Origin: Glomus cerebriforme
Taxonomy: Eukaryota; Glomeromycota; Glomeromycetes; Glomerales; Glomeraceae
Assembly (NCBI GenBank): GCA_003550305.1
Contig: QKYT01000892.1
Coordinates: 13,327 to 41,506, forward strand
DNA length: 28,180 nt
Direction of reading: 5' to 3'
The translations under genes were made by a program, and so were the position numbers. The number at the start of each line of letters is the position of its first letter. Within the stretch, counting starts at the first letter, position 1. Under the pieces are notes generated by a model. The model worked only from the letters and a program-made list of their open reading frames with translations. It did no database searches and was not told the DNA's origin. Of this stretch, positions 20,889 through 28,180 are shown piece by piece.

Positions 20889-21737
20889 TTATGAAAAATC
20901 AAATGATTCAGGTGAATTTCCTAACGAATCATTTAATGAGTCCGCATCGGATGTAAATCCAAATGGAACATCAAAATTAGATGTTAAAGTGGGATTAGCC
21001 TCAATAGGAAGCTGAAGTGATTCTGGAAGTTGATCGTCATAAATTTCATATTGAAAATAATCAAATTGAGGAGCTCCACAATTATTTACAAAATAAAGAT
21101 TTCTTGAATCAATAGGGGAGGCCATCGGTGAATATCTATGGGATGGAACTGTTCTAATAGCTGATGTATATGGAATCGTTTGTGCAAAAGGCATATATGG
21201 AGAATATTGTGATATTGGATGGTTGGAAGGTACTGGTAAGACAACACAATTTTCATCTAATTGACTTTGAATTGGAAGAAATCCTTGATCACTCGGTGTA
21301 CGATTAAAACAAGGTCTTCGTCTTTCCCATCCTGATGAAGATGACATAGATAACTGCACATGTATTCTTTCCACCTCTCTTGCGATATCTTCATATTTAC
21401 GTTTAACATGTTGTGGTTCTCTTTTCCAAGATTTAGCGGCCATTCTTGATACTTCTCTCATAGAAAGTCTAAAACCTTGGTTTTGTAATTCTTTGGCGTA
21501 TTCATTTCGATATATCAAAAATTTATTTGTAGCTCTAGAAAGAAGATCCCCGTTTCTGTTTCTCCTAATAAGATCCGCTGGATTTATATTAGGAGGAAAT
21601 GGTACGTCAACTGGCAAATTAGGATTAGGAATGGGAGGGCGAAGAGTTTGTGCTGGCGATGTAGCGATTTCTGACTCGTCGATAAAAATCCATTCATGCG
21701 TAACCCCGCCTCCTGTAGAATTATTATCACCAGTCAT
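20889..21737 (-). CDS. MATA-HMG-like HMG-box protein 3 (282 aa)
   Basis: Intronless, with ATG at 21737 and TGA at 20889. The N-terminal part contains EWIFIDE (15-21), matching WSFIHE of HMG protein 1, then a Pro-rich linker and VPFPPNINPADLI (45-57), the shared pre-box motif. HMG box about residues 66-127: ATNKFLIYRNEYAKEL, EVSRMAAKSWKREPQHVKRKY, IAREVERIH. It is the most basic and canonical box of the four. After the box come a Ser run and GFLPIQ (compare GFFPLQ in protein 1), then a Pro/Ser/Tyr-rich tail ending in acidic Ser/Asp residues, a candidate activation region by inference. Predicted nuclear sequence-specific regulator of the mating-type HMG class. Its codon use looks less AT-biased than that of its neighbours. 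Confidence 0.88.
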   Translation of the reverse strand: MTGDNNSTGGGVTHEWIFIDESEIATSPAQTLRPPIPNPNLPVDVPFPPNINPADLIRRNRNGDLLSRATNKFLIYRNEYAKELQNQGFRLSMREVSRMAAKSWKREPQHVKRKYEDIAREVERIHVQLSMSSSSGWERRRPCFNRTPSDQGFLPIQSQLDENCVVLPVPSNHPISQYSPYMPFAQTIPYTSAIRTVPSHRYSPMASPIDSRNLYFVNNCGAPQFDYFQYEIYDDQLPESLQLPIEANPTLTSNFDVPFGFTSDADSLNDSLGNSPESFDFS

Positions 21738-24576
21738 GATATTATTATGATTATTGCTAATATATATATGTACAAATAAATATACGATTTCTGTCTACAA
21801 ATTAATAAAAAAGAAGATAATAATTGTAATATTGCACAACGCCCAGTTGAGGTGGAAATAAGAAAAAGCAAAAAAAAAAAAATATTCAAAACTTTTTTTT
21901 TTTTTTTTGAGGAAAAAAAAAAAAAAGATATATATATATATATATATTATATTTTCGTAAGTTATTTGCTTTTTTTTTAACGTATGTTCGTGTGCAATGA
22001 AGTAAAAAAAAAAAAAAAGGAGAACAAAGATATTTATTTATACTTTTTTTTTTTAAAAATCGTCACGAGATATTTACTTAAAATAAAGAATTAGCTTTAT
22101 TTGTAATGAACTAAAAAATTAGTCCATCCATTATAATTAGTACCAATGTTCATATTTGGATAACCGAGATCTTTTCGGATTCGATCAAAATTGCAATTAA
22201 TTTCGGTCTAACTTTTATATTGTAATGCAGTTAATGTGATTTTCTTCACACATGACGAGTATTCTATTATATACTGATAAACTTTATTAAATTATAAATA
22301 ATGATCCGAACTAAGATCAAGATAACTCTGATTTACCGATAGGCTTTAAGACATTTATTATATATGCTTATAAATTTTATAAAATTCAAATTGAAATTAT
22401 TGTTCTCAAGATCAAGAATTTCTTGGCTTATGTGGCCCCCTGTTAAAATCGAATTTATTCTATTTTTAAAATATACATGTAAAAATATTGAAACTAATTA
22501 TACTCATTTTAAAAATACTTTGATAAAAAAAACCCCCCGATAATTTTAAATTACTAAATTTGATTTGTCCATTAACAGTAAATTATTTTGGAATTTGGAA
22601 TTATTTTTTGCCACCCTAAATTTCCCCTGTATAATTAAATTAATAACACAAGTTTTTTTTACGTGATGTCTATAGAAGGAAAATGATATATGAGATTTAA
22701 AATCATTCGAGATTATGAGTTTACAAGTTCAAAATATTTTTAAAGTTATGGATATGATCTAGTAAAAGAATTAAATATAATAAATGTAATTATTAATGAT
22801 TAAATATGTTGTTAGTATAATACTATTACAAAATTGATGAGATCTTTGTAATTTGATGATTAGTGAATATCAATTGTCTGCTAATCTTAGTACCTCGATC
22901 TTCAACTAACTATGAAACTGATTTTCTTAAATAATATCTACACATAATTATTAGGTGAAACCATGAATTGTATGGTCAAATTTAATTGATAAGATCATGC
23001 TTTTCTTAAATACATGTGGAGAGGAAGGACACGAAGATGAATCTAGAAAATCAATATATTAAATTGTTCTAAATACGGACAATATCTTCCAGTAAATATT
23101 TGACCGAGTCTATCGGAAATTATTTTGTCCAACAAAAACATATGCTGATTACATTACCATTTTTGTCTTCTTTACTAAAATTTCAATAATTTGATAATCG
23201 GGGTTTCGCAAAATTCACAAACTTAATAACAGAAATTCACACGCGCTTCTTTAGAATTATCGCGCTCCCTTAGAATTAATTCGGCAAGATCTGTCGAGTC
23301 AAATATTATTTATTATAATCTTTTATTACAAAGGAAAGAAATGATTAATAAAATTTTTTTAAAAAAAATATACACATATATTTGTAACTTTGTTTAAAAA
23401 AGGAATACTTTTTTGTTTTTTTATATTAAAAAATTTAGAAGATTTTTAAAAAAAATTAGTAATCACATGTTAATTTTCAGATTTTAATTAGTTTAAATTA
23501 ATGACGTAAAGTTGCATGATCAAAGTTAATTACTACATTCGGGTAAATTTGATAAATTTATCAAACATTGATAATCCCCGTGATTTTCAATTGTTCTCAT
23601 CAACAGGGTTTCGATTGAAGTCATTAAACGTTGGGGTGGACATAATTTTTTAACGGATCAATTTTATTCACAATATTTAATATCTAGGGAAAATCGTGCC
23701 AAGACAATAAAAAAATAATGCCATATGAAGCTGATAAATGTTAATTAAATGTTGAACGAATTTTAAAAATATTGTGTTGTTCCCTCGTGATCATTTCAAA
23801 TTCAATGTTTATCCTAATCATGATTTGTAAAAGAATGTTCATCTTGACCATTTCTTTTTTTTTTTATTCATTTCACAAAAAAAAGAGTTAAAATAAGTAA
23901 TATATTCTTTTTTTTTCTGAATTATTATTAATTGTGATCTTTGCTTTTTGACAAGTTAGTAGAAATCTCACGCCATCCGTAATTAAAAATTATTAATTAT
24001 ATAAATTATGCTGTCTGTGTCACGTGTGACATTTTTTTATTATTCTAAATAATTTATAATTTACAAGTTACAACCGTCTATTTATTATTATACATTCTAA
24101 ATATAAAAAAAAAATAAAAGATAAAAAAAGAAATTAGAAACATTAGGGTCTAGGATTATTTACAAAGAAAAAAAAATAAGAATGGTTATGTCGATGAAAT
24201 AAAAGTGATTTTCTTAAAAATTTACAAATCTTAGAAAAAAAAAAATGTGGATGAAATATTACATTGTTGTAATGCATAGAAATATGAAATGTGCGAAAAA
24301 AAGAAAATGATAATGATAATGTAACTTAAATTATGAAGAAAATGGTAAATGGTAAATAAAATGCAAGATTCTCGAATTGTTTTTACGAAACTTTGATTTT
24401 TTTTTTTAAAAAAAAAAAATAAAATGCAGATTCTCGAAATAAAGTCGATGATTTTTTTTTTTTNTTCGAATTTGCCAATATTTTGAATATTCGATTCGCC
24501 GATATTTTTTTTTTGTTTTTTTTTCGTGTTCAAATTAAAAAAAAAAACATTTCAAAGTTTTTTTTTTTTTTTTTAA
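21738..24576. other. AT-rich intergenic DNA with low-complexity tracts
   Basis: Contains long A and T homopolymers (21870-22015), a (TA)n run (about 21929-21950), two C-rich words (ggccccct near 22434; aaccccccg near 22531), and a duplicated piece aaataaaatgcagattctcgaa (24354-24376 and 24417-24438, the first copy with one extra a). An ambiguous base N sits in a T run at 24464. No gene is seen between the HMG gene start and 24577. Confidence 0.45.
24354..24438. repeat. Short direct duplication around a T/A homopolymer block
   Basis: aaataaaatgcaagattctcgaa (24354-24376) is repeated with one base fewer at 24417-24438, with a poly(T)-poly(A) block between. It resembles replication slippage in low-complexity DNA. 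Confidence 0.6.
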
Positions 24577-24946
24577 TCATCCTCGACAACAGAAATCCAT
24601 ATCATCAGTATGGATTTCCTCTTTATTCTTCTCCTTTTTAATGAAGATATTTCGGAGTTTCTAAATATACATATTTTTTTAAAATATTATTAATGACCAA
24701 AAAAAATAAAAAAAATTATATAATTCGGATAAATTCATTAAAAATTTTAAAACTCACCTTAATTAAACATCTTTTCTTTTTCGAAATTTTTTTAAAAATT
24801 CTTTTTCTCAAGTTTGGCTTTTTTTCATGTATTAAAACAGCCATTTGTTCATTTACACACCACACAAGAACAAATTCTTCTTCAAAATCTAGATCAGATA
24901 ATTTAAAATATGCAGTTTGTTTAAAAAATAAGATTTTTTTAAACAT
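24577..24946 (-). CDS. Small basic two-exon protein (90 aa), function unknown
   Basis: Exons on the minus strand: 24946-24758 and 24660-24577 (TGA 24579-24577). The intron has a perfect donor (AAG|gtgagt) and acceptor (tatttag), and phase is preserved. The start is the first ATG after an in-frame TAA upstream. The product begins MFKKILFFKQTAYFKL, has an acidic/hydrophobic centre (SDLDFEEEFVLVWCVNEQMAVLI), then a strongly basic Lys/Arg stretch across the junction, and ends HTDDMDFCCRG. I recognise no domain. It lies inside the HMG cluster between genes 3 and 4, on the same strand as both. The clean splice sites and codon-like second exon argue that it is a real gene. Confidence 0.55.
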
Positions 24947-25129
24947 TTTTGAAGTTGAAGAAGAAAAAGTTTTATGAAGGGTAAATGCTCCCTTTTTTTA
25001 AGGTGCAAACTTTCAAACTTTATTTCCCTCGAAATATATCAAATATTTCTTCAAGGTTATTATAAAGTTGAATTTTTTATTTTTTATTTTTATAAATATT
25101 AATAATAATTATATTTATAATATATAAAA

Positions 25130-25155
25130 AATAAAATAAAATAAAATAAAATAAA
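25130..25155. repeat. (AAAAT)n microsatellite
   Basis: About five consecutive aaaat/aaata units followed by ataataata. Confidence 0.8.
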
Positions 25156-25299
25156 TAATAATAATAAGAATGAAGAAAATATCATTGTAGAAAGAATTTC
25201 TTGAGTGAACATTCAAGTTTATTTTATATTATAATTTTTTTTTTTCCCCGCATTTTCTCTTAAATTTTTTTTTTTTTTTCGGGTTTTCAGGAATGAGAA

Positions 25300-25387
25300 C
25301 TAATGACTCAATCCATAATTTCCTAAACTAGGCGTAGTTAAATTATGTCCTAATGAAAAGTTACGTTTCGTAATAGGATTTGTGGTT
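25300..25387 (-). CDS. Candidate 3'-terminal exon, unknown gene
   Basis: The minus strand carries a coding-like frame ending in TAG (25302-25300): TTNPITKRNFSLGH, then LTTPSLGNYGLSH. Its base composition is less AT-rich than the surroundings. A possible acceptor (acaaag, up to 25388) lies upstream, but no convincing branch site, donor or start exon was found. It may be the last exon of an unrecognised gene, a gene fragment, or chance. Confidence 0.22.
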
Positions 25388-26020
25388 CTTTGTTTTAATA
25401 TTATGAAACATATAAATGATGAAATATTTATTTATTTTTATATATTTTTCAATCTTTCATCATTCATTAATGTATTATTTTGTTATTTTCAAAATACACA
25501 ATGATCGAGCTCAATTTTTTTTGGTTATGTTCCTTCACGTGATTTATATGATTTAAATAAGGATTTTGGTTGATTGTCACAAGGTGTGCGGCAAATTAAC
25601 ATTCTAGTTTTCTTTGTAAAAAAGACTTTTACATACAAAAAAGATTATTAATAGTTCAATTAGATCATATGACTCTAATTATTTAAACAAAGTAAAAACC
25701 TGAAAAATAAGTAAATATGATAATTAAAAATAAAATTATTTCCGCACGGACATAAAACTTTTTTTCATGTCTTCGTGGCTGACATGCAACCGAGGGTTAA
25801 ATCATAATAGACAAATTTTCACTTGATATAGTATTAAATGTATGTATTGTAAACTTAATTGGCGTAAATATTAGACAAAAGAGTATCATTGTCAAATACT
25901 TTTTTTTTTTTTCTTAATATAATCACGAGAAAGTTTTGGCAAAAAAATTTTTAATTGGATTCATATTAAACGTTTCGTCTTAAATTTTTTTTTTTTTAAA
26001 AAATTGGAAAAGCCACCATC

Positions 26021-26203
26021 TTACCATTCTTGGTCTTTGTATTTTTTGTTACACGGAATATCAAACATATGTAACGTCCCCTTAGGTATGTAACCTTGGG
26101 TACGTAATAATGCAGGAAGGTGTAGGACGAAATTTACTAAATGTTTGAAAAGAGAGTATATATTATATTGATTATTTTTGGTTAACACTGAAGAGAAATG
26201 CAT
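26021..26203 (-). CDS. Possible small ORF or gene fragment (60 aa)
   Basis: A frame from ATG at 26203 to TAA at 26021, giving MHFSSVLTKNNQYN..., then LPALLRTQGYIPKGTLHMFD and IPCNKKYKDQEW. The part from about 26130 to 26023 is clearly GC-richer than its surroundings, starts after a tttag acceptor-like site and ends at a gtaaga donor-like site, so it could be an internal exon. A second minus-strand frame is also open there, so the true frame is uncertain. No family is recognised. Confidence 0.25.
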   Translation of the reverse strand: MHFSSVLTKNNQYNIYSLFKHLVNFVLHLPALLRTQGYIPKGTLHMFDIPCNKKYKDQEW

Positions 26204-26720
26204 GTTAATAATTAACGATTAAACTTTTTAAAGAAATAAACGAAAAAAAGACAAATCAAGTAATACATTTAAGAAATTATCAAAAAATTTTTTTTTTTTT
26301 TTTTTTCACCAGAATTTCAAAAAAAAAAAATTGTATAAATTCAGTATGAAATCCGATATTCGGCAGAAGCCCCTTTTTATGTGTTACATTTTGTGTTATT
26401 TAATTGTGTACACAATGTACACATGTTGTATTATTAGTAAGTTAAGGATGAACGATGACACATGATTACTTAAAAAGTTATTATAATGTTTCAACCGAGA
26501 AAATATAATTGTTCTTTAAAAAAAAATTTTTTTTTTATTTTATTGAATTAATACAGTATGTACATACAAAAAAAAAAAAAAATAAACGCAATAACCGATT
26601 ACCCGGGTAAAATATCCTCGCAGTTGCCAAATCCAACCAATTAAATTTAAAGGTTATTAATTCGGCTTACACAGAAATTTGAAAGGCTTGTGATTCAATT
26701 CCTTTGCCATTCCTTATGAT

Positions 26721-26771
26721 TTTCGGTAATTCCCAATATTGGGATAATTCCTACCAAACCAAAATCGGTAA
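26721..26771. repeat. Short foldback hairpin
   Basis: A perfect 14-bp palindrome (tcccaatattggga, 26731-26744) inside a longer imperfect inverted repeat: gattttcggtaatt on the left against the reverse complement of aattcctaccaaaccaaaatc on the right. It may be a tiny MITE or a hairpin; it lies about 150 bp beyond the stop codon of HMG gene 4. Confidence 0.45.
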
Positions 26772-26914
26772 ATTTGTAACATTATAGAAATTTCTGTAGA
26801 TTTATATTATTCATATTATTCATACAAAATTAACTTATATTATAAAAAAGGGAATTTATAAGTTGAATAAAATCCTAATAGAGATTGCTTAATTTTTTAT
26901 AATTTAAAAAGGAA

Positions 26915-27577
26915 TCATAAAAAAAATGAGGAGTTGTTATCTTCGAGAGGTTGCTCTATTGAAGAAGGTAAAGTCTGGAACGTTTGATCATTATAAATAA
27001 TATTTTCATTATTATTATTGAAATGATTTTCAAAAGGATTCACATATTGTTGATCATCACAAAAATTATTCGGAAAAGTACAAAATTGTTGTTGATTGTC
27101 TAAATATAAATTCATATAAGGTAAAGATTGATTCATATAATAATAATTTTGAGGCAAAATGGAAGAAATTGAATCGGATGTTAAAGGAGTTGATGGAGGA
27201 GAAATAAATTGCCGAGTAAGGACATAAGGAGCGGCTAATAATCTAATTGTATTGATACGATTATTCAAAGCTTCTAATTCAATTTCGGAATGAAGTTTTG
27301 CAATTTTTGATGCAAATTGTCGATAAGCATCTTTAAGTTTTTCATTTTCTTTTGACCATAAAGCTGATGCCCAACGAGAGATTACAGTCATTTTAAATCT
27401 GTATGAATTCGCATTTAATTGTTTTTGATACACTTTACGATAAATCATGAAACCATTACAAGGTTTACGACTATTTGATCTTGGAAGAAATTCTTGAGGG
27501 TCTAAAGTTTGTGGATAAGGAATAAAAATTTTTGGAGCAGGTAATTCTGTTAAATTAGTATCATTCGTTAAATTCAT
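26915..27577 (-). CDS. MATA-HMG-like HMG-box protein 4 (220 aa)
   Basis: Intronless, with ATG at 27577 (context ttacaATGAA) and TAA at 26915. It has the shortest N-terminus of the four: after 15 residues comes IFIPYPQTLDPQEFL (17-31), a variant of the shared pre-box motif, and then the HMG box at about 37-97 (RKPCNGFMIYRKVYQKQL, VISRWASALWSKENEKLKDAY, FASKIAKLH). The third helix is less basic than in proteins 1 and 3. The tail is rich in Asn, Gln, Tyr and Phe and ends NNSSFFL, with a PPSTPLTSDS stretch. The box is closest by eye to protein 2 (both have FIYRK/MIYRKVY and RFKMT), suggesting that 2 and 4 form one pair and 1 and 3 the other. Predicted nuclear DNA-binding regulator. Confidence 0.87.
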   Translation of the reverse strand: MNLTNDTNLTELPAPKIFIPYPQTLDPQEFLPRSNSRKPCNGFMIYRKVYQKQLNANSYRFKMTVISRWASALWSKENEKLKDAYRQFASKIAKLHSEIELEALNNRINTIRLLAAPYVLTRQFISPPSTPLTSDSISSILPQNYYYMNQSLPYMNLYLDNQQQFCTFPNNFCDDQQYVNPFENHFNNNNENIIYNDQTFQTLPSSIEQPLEDNNSSFFL

Positions 27578-28180
27578 TGTAATTTATTTTTTTTCCTTTG
27601 AAACTTTTTGATCTGAAAAAAAAATAATTGTTCTTATATATATAACTCTTTCAATCGACTTTTATGTTAAAAAAAACATACAATATAGATTATATAAATT
27701 AAATTATAAATTGATCCATAAAATAATGATATATAAATGTGATAAAATCAAAGGATTTTTCAAACGAAAAAGGATCCTTTTTTCCCATATAGAGACTTGT
27801 CTAGGAATTTTTTTTCCCAATTACTAATAATATAAAAAGTACGAGACAAAAAAAAAAAAAAACCATTATATATATTAATTATCGTATTGTCTGTCCTACA
27901 AACAAATATATGAGTTACACAAAGCCGCAAATAACTATAGTTAACAAAAGTTGATTAACTAACCGACTTTTTTTTTCTTTCACGAATGACTGACGGATCA
28001 AATATTAATAATAATACGGTATTAATAATACGGCATGAAAAAAAAAGATCGGGAATAAAAATTTTCCTAATTTATCAAGTAATTTCAGAAAAAGTTGTTC
28101 AAAAGTAAAAAAACGAACCTATACAATTTTTCGTGCTGGTTTTTTAAAAATAGGTTTGATCCGGAGTATTGAAGTATTTA
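27578..28180. other. Upstream region of HMG gene 4, no gene seen
   Basis: Probably holds the promoter of the minus-strand HMG gene. It shows A runs (27847-27862) and a short repeated word attaataatacgg (about 28004-28032). No coding frame is evident up to the window end. Confidence 0.4.

Larger units (their letters stand above)
24947..26914. other. AT-rich spacer with two weak coding-like islands
   Basis: Contains an (AAAAT)n microsatellite (about 25130-25155), several T runs, and two GC-richer islands described separately (25300-25387 and 26021-26203). Short palindromes are ttgtgtacacaa (about 26404-26415), tacccgggta (about 26600) and tcccaatattggga (26731-26744). Confidence 0.45.

Noticed and set aside
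21493..21750. 85-codon plus-strand frame over HMG gene 3
   Set aside because: Antisense shadow of the N-terminal half of HMG gene 3.
22430..22640. C-rich words resembling transposon termini (ggccccct, aaccccccg)
   Set aside because: They are not inverted repeats of each other and no target-site duplication is visible.
24464..24464. Ambiguous base N in a T homopolymer
   Set aside because: An assembly or base-calling uncertainty, not biology.
24231..24533. 100-codon minus-strand frame containing an ambiguous base
   Set aside because: Made of homopolymer-derived Lys/Phe/Ile runs and spans the N at 24464; no domain or splice evidence.
24693..24977. Plus-strand frame over the 90-aa gene
   Set aside because: The minus strand has matching splice sites and a coding-like second exon; the plus frame is a shadow.
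1..28180. CRISPR arrays, rRNA genes and intact tRNA genes
   Set aside because: None were seen: no regularly spaced direct repeats, no conserved rRNA segments, and no tRNA cloverleaf recognised by eye.

Overview
The window looks like nuclear DNA of an arbuscular mycorrhizal fungus (Glomeromycotina), most likely Rhizophagus irregularis or a close relative. The basis is extreme AT-richness with long homopolymer runs, short GT-AG introns, and above all four separate HMG-box genes of the expanded MATA-HMG type, together with a small BTB protein and decayed transposons. The species call is inference; no sequence search was run.

Layout. 1-4,660 is a graveyard of mobile elements. It holds one end of a pogo-like DNA transposon (1-154, followed by TA), two foldback/MITE-like inverted repeats (about 665-940 and 2010-2262), a tiny 5'-truncated LINE copy (2328-2394), and a larger 5'-truncated LINE (2891-4640). 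The larger LINE keeps an RNase H domain, a zinc-knuckle-like motif, a poly(A) tail and a perfect 17-bp target-site duplication. Its reading frame is broken by four stop codons, each lying where a tryptophan is plausible.

5,257-8,241 is a compact stretch of intron-bearing genes that the unspliced reading frames only hint at. It contains a five-exon PB1-domain protein on the minus strand (295 aa after splicing), a three-exon 65-aa protein on the minus strand, and a divergent three-exon hydrophilic 124-aa protein on the plus strand. 9,810-10,295 is an intronless BTB/POZ protein.

13,150-27,577 is a cluster of four intronless MATA-HMG-like genes (plus, plus, minus, minus), separated by 1.7 to 5.2 kb of AT-rich DNA with microsatellites and short hairpins. 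All four share a short proline-containing motif just before the HMG box, and two of them (13,150 and 21,737) share further N-terminal and C-terminal motifs. A two-exon 90-aa gene of unknown function (24,577-24,946, minus) lies inside the cluster, along with two weak coding-like islands near 25.3 kb and 26.1 kb.

How the genes work together. The HMG proteins are predicted nuclear DNA-binding factors related to fungal mating-type regulators. PB1 and BTB proteins are protein-interaction modules used in signalling. Nothing in the sequence shows that these genes act in one pathway; the cluster most likely reflects local duplication of HMG genes.
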